NCBI GenBank assembly: GCA_040877415.1
Contig: JBBDNV010000013.1
Coordinates: 1 to 8,363, forward strand
Direction of reading: 5' to 3'
Length of the DNA: 8,363 bases
Source: JBBDNV01 sp040877415
Lineage (GTDB): Bacteria > Planctomycetota > Planctomycetia > Pirellulales > PALSA-1355
Position 1 is the first letter of the stretch. Every line of letters begins with the position of its first letter. Shown here in pieces: positions 1-6,042 of this stretch. The position numbers and the translations under genes were made by a program. The notes beneath the pieces were generated by a model. The model was not told the origin of the DNA. It was given only the letters and a program-made list of their open reading frames with translations, and ran no database searches.

Positions 1-77
1 AGGCAGAAGGCTGAAGGCAGAAGGCAGAAGGCAGAAGGCAGAAGGCTGAAGGCTGAAGGCAGAAGGCTGAAGGATGG
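1..77. repeat. Tandem 7-bp repeat, AGGCAGA/AGGCTGA
   Basis: Ten consecutive heptamers fill positions 1-70. Each is either AGGCAGA or AGGCTGA, differing only at the fifth base. A degenerate eleventh unit (AGGATGG, 71-77) and the stretch ATGAAGG follow. The array reaches the left edge, so its full length is unknown. It lies outside the aceBA transcription unit, beyond its terminator. A related heptad array in the opposite orientation sits at 5979-6010. The period of seven is not a multiple of three, and no coding role is apparent. Confidence 0.9.
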
Positions 78-90
78 ATGAAGGCAAATC

Positions 91-115
91 ACCAGCCACT
101 GACCACTAGCCACCC
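91..115. repeat. Second short heptad tract, ACTRRCC type
   Basis: Positions 91-111 read as three heptamers, ACCAGCC, ACTGACC and ACTAGCC, followed by a partial ACCC. The period is again seven, but the unit differs from the tract at 1-77. The two tracts are separated by only about 13 bases, so 1-115 is almost entirely heptad-periodic. The tract is short, so part of the similarity could be chance. Confidence 0.55.
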
Positions 116-155
116 AAACAAAAAGCCGCGCCGCGGTTTTACGCCGCAGCGCGGC
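116..155 (-). terminator. Rho-independent terminator of the aceBA operon
   Basis: On the minus strand, the 12-nt arm at 155-144 (GCCGCGCTGCGG) pairs with the arm at 136-125 (CCGCGGCGCGGC). Eleven pairs are Watson-Crick and one is a G-T wobble, closing a 7-nt loop (143-137). The stem is followed at once by TTTTTGTTT (124-116). The T-tract exists only in the minus direction. It lies about 70 nt past the aceA stop codon, as expected for the end of this operon. Confidence 0.85.
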
Positions 156-157
156 TC

Positions 158-183
158 CAGGGGCAAAACCCCCCGCGCCCCTG
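158..183. other. GC-rich hairpin upstream of the terminator
   Basis: CAGGGGC at 158-164 and GCCCCTG at 177-183 form a perfect 7-bp inverted repeat around a 12-nt spacer. The stem can be extended by two pairs if one C is bulged. It lies between the aceA stop and the terminator, so it would be in the 3' untranslated RNA of aceBA. There is no T-tract next to it. It may protect the 3' end or reinforce termination, but its role is not known. Confidence 0.5.
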
Positions 184-200
184 AGTTCACCCGATCGCTA

Positions 201-216
201 GCGGCCACGTGGCCGC
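201..216. other. Perfect 16-bp palindrome after the aceA stop
   Basis: GCGGCCACGTGGCCGC is an exact 16-bp palindrome centred between 208 and 209, beginning 7 bp beyond the aceA stop codon. It has no loop as DNA and would form only a short-loop hairpin as RNA. It could be a protein-binding dyad or the first element of the structured aceBA 3' end. GC-rich sequence makes such palindromes less surprising. Confidence 0.45.
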
Positions 217-223
217 CATTTCG

Positions 224-1543
224 CTACGCCGCGCCTTGGGCGGCCGGTTGGGAAGACGGTGCGGCGGCCGAGAATTGCGCCTCCTCCGTCGAGCCGCACA
301 AGGCCGTCGTTGACGAATAGCCGCAGGCAATCGTCTGGGCCACTTCGTCGAAGTAGCCCGTGCCGACAAATCGCTGGTGCTTGGTGGCCCGGTAGCCGTC
401 GGCCTCGCGAGCAAATTCCCGCTCCTGCAAAGCCGCGTACGCGGTCATGCCGGCGGTGCGGTAATCGCGGGCCAACTCGAAGATCGACAGATTCAGCGCG
501 TGAAAGCCGGCCAGCGTGATGAACTGAAACTTGTAGCCCATCGCGCCCAGCTCGCGCTGGAAGCGGGCAATGGTCGTCTCGTCGAGCTTCTTTTTCCAGT
601 TGAACGACGGCGAGCAGTTGTAGGCCAGCATCTTGCCGGGAAACTCGGCATGGATCGCCTCGGCGAACTGCCGCGCCTCGACGAGATCGGGCGTCGACGT
701 CTCGCACCACAGCAAATCGGCATACGGGGCATACGACAAGCCGCGATCGATCGCGATCTTCAACCCTCCCTCGATGCGGAAGAAGCCTTCCGGCGTGCGC
801 TCGCCGGTGGTAAACCGCTCGTCGCGAGGGTCGACGTTGCTGGTGAGCAATTGGGCGCTATTGGCATCGGTGCGGGCCACCAGCAGCGTTGGCACGTCCA
901 TCACGTCGGCGGCCAGCCGCGCCGCGGTCAGCGTGCGGATGAACTGACCGGTGGGCACGAGCACTTTGCCGCCCATGTGGCCGCATTTCTTTTCGCTGGC
1001 CAACTGGTCTTCAAAGTGCACGGCGGCCGCGCCCCCTTCGATCATGCCCTTCATCAACTCGAAGGCGTTCAGGGGTCCGCCGAAACCGGCCTCGGCGTCG
1101 GCCACGATAGGCAGAAAGTAGTCGTGATCGCCGCGTCCTTCCAGGTGTTGGACCTGATCGGCCCGGCGCAGGGAGTTGTTCAACCGGCGCACCAGGTTCG
1201 GCACGCTGTCGGCCGGGTAGAGGCTTTGATCGGGATACATCTGGCCGGCGCTATTGGCGTCGGCCGCCACTTGCCAGCCGCTCAGGTAGATGGCCTTCAA
1301 GCCCGCCTCGGCCATTTGCACGGCCTGGTTGCCGGTCATGGCTCCCAGGGCGTTGACATAGGGCTCGCGGGTCACGAGGTTCCACAGCTTTTCCGCGCCG
1401 CGCCGGGCCAGCGAGTATTCGATGTGCACGCTTCCGCGCAGGCGCACGACGTCGTCGGCCGCGTAGTCGCGGCGGATACCCTCCCAACGAGCTCGATCGT
1501 TCCAGTCAGCTTCAATGTCGGCGGCGGTTCGTTGGTCGGACAT
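224..1543 (-). CDS. aceA: Isocitrate lyase (glyoxylate bypass)
   Basis: Isocitrate lyase splits isocitrate into succinate and glyoxylate in the cytoplasm, bypassing the two decarboxylating steps of the TCA cycle. The 439-residue product has the family core in order: the SGWQVAAD substrate loop (about 88-95), the metal-binding VADAEAGFGG segment (148-157, Asp149), the catalytic KKCGH signature (185-189, Cys187), NCSPSFNW (309-316) and TLAGFH (343-348). Length and motifs fit the short bacterial class resembling the E. coli enzyme. I chose ATG at 1543, since AAAGG lies about 10 nt upstream. A TTG two codons earlier is in frame, but it sits only 4 nt from that site. The protein carries an extra Ala/Ser/Gln-rich tail (about 425-439) after the STEEAQF that I recall as near the usual C-terminus. 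It lies 62 bp downstream of aceB on the same strand, in one probable operon. No aceK kinase gene is present. Confidence 0.96.
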   Translation of the reverse strand: MSDQRTAADIEADWNDRARWEGIRRDYAADDVVRLRGSVHIEYSLARRGAEKLWNLVTREPYVNALGAMTGNQAVQMAEAGLKAIYLSGWQVAADANSAGQMYPDQSLYPADSVPNLVRRLNNSLRRADQVQHLEGRGDHDYFLPIVADAEAGFGGPLNAFELMKGMIEGGAAAVHFEDQLASEKKCGHMGGKVLVPTGQFIRTLTAARLAADVMDVPTLLVARTDANSAQLLTSNVDPRDERFTTGERTPEGFFRIEGGLKIAIDRGLSYAPYADLLWCETSTPDLVEARQFAEAIHAEFPGKMLAYNCSPSFNWKKKLDETTIARFQRELGAMGYKFQFITLAGFHALNLSIFELARDYRTAGMTAYAALQEREFAREADGYRATKHQRFVGTGYFDEVAQTIACGYSSTTALCGSTEEAQFSAAAPSSQPAAQGAA

Positions 1544-1567
1544 GGTCAAGCAGCCTTTCTACGCGCG

Positions 1568-1590
1568 GTCTGTGATGGGAGTCTGTGATG
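1568..1590. repeat. 10-bp direct repeat in the aceB-aceA spacer
   Basis: GTCTGTGATG occurs at 1568-1577 and again at 1581-1590, a 13-bp period separated by GGA. Both copies lie in the 62-bp spacer between the aceB stop and the aceA start. The repeat may be a local slippage duplication. An RNA-binding or regulatory role that adjusts aceA relative to aceB is possible but unsupported. Confidence 0.6.
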
Positions 1591-1605
1591 AGAGGATCGA
1601 AGGGT

Positions 1606-3213
1606 TCATGCCAAATGGTCGTAGGCCGCGAGCGTCAAGAATTCGACGAATTCGTCGGCCGTGCTGATCGAAAGGAAGATCTCGCCCGCTTCGTCAAATT
1701 TGCGCCCGGAGTAACCCTTCTCGCCCAGGCTTTCGCGCAACTGGGCCAGTTCCTCGCGGAGCACGCCTTCGACCAGCGGAGCGGTGATTTTCGTGCCGTC
1801 GGCAAAGCATCCCGCCGGATGGCGGATCCATTGCCAGATTTGGGCCCGGGAGATTTCGGCCGTGGCCGCGTCTTCCATCAGGTTGAAGATTGGAACGCAG
1901 CCGTTGCCGCCGAGCCAGCTTTCCAGGTAACGCAGGCCGACTGCCACGTTGGTGCGCAGGCCCTCGGGCGTGATCGTTCCGGCCGGCACTTGCAGCAGAT
2001 CGGCGGCCGTGATTTGCAGCTCGGGATTGCGGCGATTGATTTGGTTAGGGCCAAACATGTGCGCATCGAACACCTCCGTCGCTATGCCTACCAGCCCCGG
2101 ATGCGCGACCCAGGTGCCGTCGTGCCCGTCGCCCGCTTCGCGCTCTTTGTCGGCCCGCACCTTGGCCAAGGCCAGCTCGCTGGCGAGCGGGTCGTTCTTG
2201 ATCGGGATTTGGGCCGCCATGCCGCCCATGGCGTGCGCTCCGCGGCGATGGCACGTCTCGATCAACAGCCGCGAGTAGGAACGCAGAAAATGGGTGGTCA
2301 TCGTCACCTGGGCCCGATCGGGAAGCACGAAGTCGGGCCGGTTGCGGAATTTCTTGATGAAACTGAAGATATAATCCCAGCGGCCGCAGTTCAGCCCGGC
2401 GGCGTGGTTGCGCAGCTCGTAGAGGATTTCGTCCATCTCGAACGCGGCCAGAATCGTCTCGATGAGCACCGTGGCCTTGATCGTCCCCTGCCCAATGCCC
2501 AGCGCCATCTGCGCCAGGCAAAACACCTCGTTCCACAGCCGGGCTTCCAGATGGCTTTCCAGCTTCGGCAGGTAAAAATACGGGCCGGTGCCCTTGTCGA
2601 TCAAAGCGTGGGCGTTGTGAAAAAAGAACAGGCCGAAGTCAAAAATGCCGCCCGAAACCGGCTGCCCGTCGACCAGCACGTGTTTCTCGTCCAGATGCCA
2701 GCCGCGGGGGCGTACCAAAAGCGTGGCGGTGTGCTTGTCGAGCGCGTAGTGTTTGCCTGGGGCGCTTGTGTATTCGATCGTGCCCGAGACCGCGTCGCGC
2801 AGGTTGATCTGGCCGGCCAGCGTCGCTTCCCAGGTGGGCGCGTGCGAATCCTCGAAATCGGCCATGTACATCTTTGCGCCCGAATTGAGCGCGTTGATCA
2901 CCATTTTGCGATCGACCGGGCCGGTGATCTCCACGCGTCGGTCCTCGAGATCGGCGGGCACCGGCGCGATGCGCCAGTTTCCGGCCCGGATTTCGGCCGT
3001 TTGCGGGAGAAAATCGGGCAACTCGCCGGCGTCAAGCCGAGCTTGCCGCGCTTCCCGGTCCCGCAAAAGCTGCTGCCGCTTGACGCGCGTCAGCCGCTCC
3101 AAATCGGCGACGAACTGCAGGGCTTCGATGGAGAGGATTTCTTCGGCCTTGGGCGGCAGGGGAGCGATGATCTCGATTCCGCTGTTCGCTTGGATGGTCG
3201 GGGTGGCTGGCAT
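1606..3213 (-). CDS. aceB: Malate synthase A (glyoxylate bypass)
   Basis: Malate synthase condenses glyoxylate with acetyl-CoA to give malate and CoA, the second glyoxylate-bypass step. The product has 535 residues, close to E. coli AceB. Visible family segments are MADFEDSHAPTW (about 117-128), RPRGWHLDEKH (168-178, containing the active-site Arg), VLIETILAAFEMDE with Glu252, GLNCGRWD (273-280) with Asp280 as likely Mg ligands, and LMEDAATAEI (445-454) with Asp448 as the probable catalytic acid. These roles are by analogy to malate synthase A. The start at 3213 is preferred because GAGG lies 8 nt upstream. An ATG 18 codons earlier (3267) adds a non-conserved leader and has no clear ribosome site. 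It is the first gene of the aceBA operon, divergent from the LysR regulator. Confidence 0.96.
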   Translation of the reverse strand: MPATPTIQANSGIEIIAPLPPKAEEILSIEALQFVADLERLTRVKRQQLLRDREARQARLDAGELPDFLPQTAEIRAGNWRIAPVPADLEDRRVEITGPVDRKMVINALNSGAKMYMADFEDSHAPTWEATLAGQINLRDAVSGTIEYTSAPGKHYALDKHTATLLVRPRGWHLDEKHVLVDGQPVSGGIFDFGLFFFHNAHALIDKGTGPYFYLPKLESHLEARLWNEVFCLAQMALGIGQGTIKATVLIETILAAFEMDEILYELRNHAAGLNCGRWDYIFSFIKKFRNRPDFVLPDRAQVTMTTHFLRSYSRLLIETCHRRGAHAMGGMAAQIPIKNDPLASELALAKVRADKEREAGDGHDGTWVAHPGLVGIATEVFDAHMFGPNQINRRNPELQITAADLLQVPAGTITPEGLRTNVAVGLRYLESWLGGNGCVPIFNLMEDAATAEISRAQIWQWIRHPAGCFADGTKITAPLVEGVLREELAQLRESLGEKGYSGRKFDEAGEIFLSISTADEFVEFLTLAAYDHLA

Positions 3214-3446
3214 CGGGTCTTCCTCGTGCGGCTGGCCGTGGCTTTCTGGCGGTGCCCGGCGGCCCACCTAGGCATTGCCACCTTGGGCCAAGCGGGCCGG
3301 ATCTCCTTAAGCCTACTGTAGCAAGCCGCCCGAGGATTGAATACAATAATACTTTCAATGGCGACCATTGTACCTATCAATAAAATGCTTTACATTGGCA
3401 GGCGCTATAACACGTCGCGACGCGCCAATCCGCCCGGAGTTGCACC
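3214..3446. promoter_or_regulatory. Divergent aceB / LysR intergenic control region
   Basis: This 233-bp gap separates the divergent starts of aceB and the LysR gene. The part near aceB is GC-rich leader sequence. Positions about 3330-3415 are strikingly AT-rich for this window and hold the inverted repeats listed separately. For the LysR gene, TTGTAC (3369-3374), 17 bp, TACATT is a weak promoter candidate. I could not settle on one promoter for aceB. LysR-type regulators typically bind such divergent regions and control both their own gene and the neighbour. Confidence 0.65.
3336..3370. promoter_or_regulatory. Overlapping inverted repeats, candidate LysR operator
   Basis: ATTGAA (3336-3341) is mirrored by TTCAAT (3354-3359) across 12 bp. 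Overlapping it, CAATGG (3356-3361) is mirrored by CCATTG (3365-3370) across 3 bp, both exact. They lie in the AT-rich island about 75 bp upstream of the LysR start and about 125 bp upstream of the aceB start. LysR-family sites are usually interrupted dyads with T and A at the ends (T-N11-A type). The first repeat has this general character. Binding is inferred. Confidence 0.5.
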
Positions 3447-4478
3447 ATGGCCGGCGTTTCCAGTCCGCAGTACTACAAGCAAAACCGTCTGCAGCAGCTG
3501 CGCGGGTTCTGCTGCGCCGCGCAGGCCGGCAGCATTTCCAAAGCCGCCGAGCGGCTGTTTCTCAGCCAGCCCAGCGTGTCGCTGCAGATTCAGGCGCTCG
3601 AGCGCGCTTTCAAGACCGCGCTGTTCGAGCGCCGCGGCCCGAAAATCAACCTGACGCCCGACGGCCGAACGCTCTACGAGCTGGCCGCGCCGTTGGTTGA
3701 GGAAATCGATTCACTCGAAAACACATTTGCCGCCAAGCGCGGCGGGCTGGAAACCGGCCGGCTCGACATCGCGGCCGGCGAGTCGACCACGCTCTATCTC
3801 TTGCCGCGATTCGTCAAGGAATTCGCCGACGCGTATCCCGGCATCGAGCTGAAGTTGCACAACGTGACCGGCCGGGACGGCCTGGCCATGGTCCGTGCCG
3901 ACGAAGCCGATTTCGCCGTCGGCTCCATGATCGAAGTGCGCGAAGACATCGAGTATCAGCCGATGTTCACCTACGACCCGATGCTCATCGTGGCCACGAA
4001 CCACCCGCTGGCCAAGCGCAAGAAGGTCACGCTCAAGGACGTCGCGCCTTACCCGTTGATCCTCCCACCCAGCCACCTGACCACCTGGGGCGTGGTGGAC
4101 TACGCCTTCGGCAAGCACAACCTCAAGTACGAAGTGAAAATGGAGGCCGGCGGCTGGGAGGTGATCAAGAAATACGTGTCGCTCGGTTTGGGCATCTCGA
4201 TCGTCACCAGCATCTGCCTGACCGGCGAAGAAGACCTGGTCGCGATTGGGCTGTCGCGCTACTTCCCCAAGCGCACCTACGGCCTGGTGATCCGCAAAGG
4301 CAAGTATCTCTCCGCGGCGGCGCAGCGATTCGTCGACTTGATGCGCCAAGCCACCAAGGGCCAGCGCCCCGCCGCGCTGGCGCCCGGATCGAACCAGTTG
4401 TTCGGCTTTTACGGCCCCCTCGACGGCCGCGCCGACGGCGGCCCCCACGGACGGCCTGCAAGGCGCGCGCGAAGTTAG
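3447..4478 (+). CDS. LysR-family transcriptional regulator, CysB-like; candidate aceBA regulator
   Basis: This 343-residue protein has an N-terminal winged helix-turn-helix at about residues 15-75. Its recognition region SKAAERLFLSQPSVSLQIQALE is typical of LysR proteins. A linker helix follows (about 76-100), then a periplasmic-binding-like effector domain (about 104-300). The segment VIKKYVSLGLGISIV (239-253) and the opening ESTTLYLLPRF resemble the CysB/Cbl branch. The ligand cannot be told from sequence. The start ATG is preceded by CGGAG with 7-nt spacing. The last 40 or so residues, rich in Gly, Arg, Pro and Ala, extend past the effector domain and look unconserved. Divergence from aceBA suggests it controls the glyoxylate bypass, perhaps sensing a related metabolite. 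It ends 15 bp from the convergent thioredoxin-fold gene. Confidence 0.88.
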   Translation: MAGVSSPQYYKQNRLQQLRGFCCAAQAGSISKAAERLFLSQPSVSLQIQALERAFKTALFERRGPKINLTPDGRTLYELAAPLVEEIDSLENTFAAKRGGLETGRLDIAAGESTTLYLLPRFVKEFADAYPGIELKLHNVTGRDGLAMVRADEADFAVGSMIEVREDIEYQPMFTYDPMLIVATNHPLAKRKKVTLKDVAPYPLILPPSHLTTWGVVDYAFGKHNLKYEVKMEAGGWEVIKKYVSLGLGISIVTSICLTGEEDLVAIGLSRYFPKRTYGLVIRKGKYLSAAAQRFVDLMRQATKGQRPAALAPGSNQLFGFYGPLDGRADGGPHGRPARRARS

Positions 4479-4493
4479 GCCGGCGCACAATCG

Positions 4494-5828
4494 TTAGCGG
4501 TTCGATGTTTCCAGCGCCGGCGCCTTGCTCAAAAGTTCTGTGATGGCGCGCTCGAACTCTTCCCGCGGCGTGGTCCGGTTGAGCCGCACATCTTGAATAA
4601 TCCCCCGCTGGTCGAGCAGCAGAATCGTCGGTGCATCGGGAGAATTCCAGGTCTTATAGATCGGTCCGTCCAGGCCGTCCCACCAACAGCGCCACGTGAT
4701 CTCGCCGGACGCCAATGATGCCTGTAGCGTGTCGACCTTTTCGTCCATGCTCACGCTCAGCATCGCGAACGCGTCGTCTCTGAACTTTTCGACGAGCTGG
4801 CGTTCCAGCGGGTATAGCTTGCGACACGGTCCGCACCAGTTGGCCGAGAAGGTCAACAGCACAACTTTCCCGCGATAGTCGCTGAGGCGAAACGTATTCC
4901 CATCGGCGTCGCGGCCTTCAATATCGGGAGCCTGCTTGCCGGGAACCAGGTGGTTAAGCTCGAACAGCAACGCACGGGCCAGCTCACCGTAGGTTTTTCG
5001 CTCGGCGACCTTGTCCGGCCGGACCAGAACCTTGAGGGGTCCCGCATAGGCCCAGTTCCCCGCCGAAACGTCTCGATACTCCTCGATGACGAGCGCCAGG
5101 AGACGTTCGATTTCCGCGCTCGCCTTGTCGGGATCGTAAGGATACTCCTGCTCCAAATAGGGCGTCATGAAAACCTTCAGGGTTCGGTCAAGATTCGTCA
5201 GCCGCGACTTCCGCTTGAACTCCTGGCACATCTTATGGTGGTGGCCCTGGGTCTGGATGTATCGGGCCAAGGATAGGCCGGCGGCAGCCCGCGTCGCCCG
5301 GTCTGGGCCCTCGCCCAGCGCCGTGCGAAGCAACGATTCGGCTTTCTTCGACGGGAGTTGGAAGCTGAGCAGCCCAAGTATCAAGGTCATGCGCGGATCA
5401 TCCAGGTGGTGCTGCGCCACCAAATCAATCGCGCGCTCTCCGGCTTGCCATGTCGCGCCGTGCACGTTCACAGTGGAGCCGCGGCGCCGGATTGCGAAGC
5501 ATAGTGCGTCGAGCGCAAACGGCGAATCCGCATGAAGCTCCGCCAACGCAAGAAATCGTGGTAACAGCCGCTCATCGGGACTTAAGCTTCCGCTGCGCAT
5601 TCGATTGAGCCACTGCTCGTCCGAAAACTCGGCGTTCGAGTAGTCAGAAATGTCATTCGGTCTCAACTGCCTCCACTCGTCCTCCTCCAAGTGGCGGTAT
5701 TCTTCGCCAAGTTTAACAAGCTCTTTCTCGACCGGGTCCAAGGCCGGCTCTGCGGCCTCGCAGGCGCTAGCCCCAAGGATCGCCGCCAGGCAAAAGAGAT
5801 CGAGAAAGCTGGCCTTTCTCCGTCGCAT
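4494..5828 (-). CDS. Exported TlpA/ResA-like thioredoxin-fold protein with long N-terminal domain
   Basis: The 444-residue product has a C-terminal thioredoxin domain at about residues 297-436. It shows GKQAPDIEGRDADG, the LSDYRGKVVLLTFSANW strand, the redox motif WCGPC (331-335, Cys332 and Cys335) and a cis-proline in DAPT (Pro400). This is the AhpC/TSA-TlpA arrangement of extracytoplasmic thiol-disulfide reductases. The N-terminus (MRRRK, then a hydrophobic stretch ending ASACEAAE) looks like a Sec signal. Cys23 could make it a weak lipobox, but alanine at -3 is atypical. Residues about 30-290 are helical and Leu/Ala/Glu-rich, perhaps TPR-like around 90-200, with no family I recognise. The start at 5828 follows GAAGGG at 9-nt spacing. 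An ATG 21 codons earlier would bury the signal peptide. The substrate is unknown. It stands alone on the minus strand, divergent from mnmG. Confidence 0.85.
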   Translation of the reverse strand: MRRRKASFLDLFCLAAILGASACEAAEPALDPVEKELVKLGEEYRHLEEDEWRQLRPNDISDYSNAEFSDEQWLNRMRSGSLSPDERLLPRFLALAELHADSPFALDALCFAIRRRGSTVNVHGATWQAGERAIDLVAQHHLDDPRMTLILGLLSFQLPSKKAESLLRTALGEGPDRATRAAAGLSLARYIQTQGHHHKMCQEFKRKSRLTNLDRTLKVFMTPYLEQEYPYDPDKASAEIERLLALVIEEYRDVSAGNWAYAGPLKVLVRPDKVAERKTYGELARALLFELNHLVPGKQAPDIEGRDADGNTFRLSDYRGKVVLLTFSANWCGPCRKLYPLERQLVEKFRDDAFAMLSVSMDEKVDTLQASLASGEITWRCWWDGLDGPIYKTWNSPDAPTILLLDQRGIIQDVRLNRTTPREEFERAITELLSKAPALETSNR

Positions 5829-6042
5829 TTCTTCACACCCTTCGTTTTTGGTAACAGGCGGCCTTACAGCCGGTGCCACGCGCCATGCCATTGTATCACA
5901 TCAACGGTTCGGCCTTCAGAGTCCCATCGATGCCGCGCGGCACCGCCCCGCTCGAAGCTGGTCCCCTCCGCGCTTCTTTTCATCCTACCTCCTTCATCCT
6001 TCGTCCTTCCGTTGGGCCTGGGGCTAGACATGACCGCCTGAT
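5829..6042. promoter_or_regulatory. Divergent intergenic region, TlpA-like gene / mnmG
   Basis: This 214-bp gap must hold promoters for both divergent genes, but I see no convincing -35/-10 pair in either direction. It contains the inverted heptad tract (5979-6010). A four-codon minimal reading frame, ATG-ACC-GCC-TGA, lies at 6030-6041 just before the mnmG start. No clear Shine-Dalgarno sequence precedes mnmG. Confidence 0.4.
5979..6010. repeat. Inverted heptad tract, TTCATCC type
   Basis: Four consecutive heptamers, TTCATCC, TACCTCC, TTCATCC and TTCGTCC (5979-6006), are followed by a partial TTCC. On the other strand they read GGACGAA, GGATGAA, GGAGGTA and GGATGAA. That is the same G-G-N-N-G-A-A pattern as the array at 1-77 (GGCAGAA/GGCTGAA), which also includes a GGATGAA at 74-80. 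The tract sits about 33 bp upstream of the mnmG start. Confidence 0.75.

Noticed and set aside
1..77. CRISPR array
   Set aside because: Units are 7 bp and directly tandem without spacers, so this is a simple-sequence repeat.
377..1588. Long open frame of 403 codons on the plus strand opposite aceA
   Set aside because: It is fully antisense to isocitrate lyase, with no known motifs and no convincing ribosome site. It follows from codon bias on the other strand.
1585..3321. Long open frame of 578 codons on the plus strand opposite aceB
   Set aside because: It is antisense to a clear malate synthase, has no recognisable domain, and has a composition (Gly, Arg, His, Val-rich) typical of the complement of a GC-rich gene.
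3711..4490. Open frame of 259 codons on the minus strand opposite the LysR gene
   Set aside because: It is a His/Val/Arg-rich shadow of the regulator's codons with no recognisable family.
4479..4493. Bidirectional terminator between the LysR gene and the TlpA-like gene
   Set aside because: The convergent gap is only 15 bp with no T-tract. A GGCCG/CGGCC stem is possible inside the end of the LysR gene, but this is unremarkable in GC-rich sequence.
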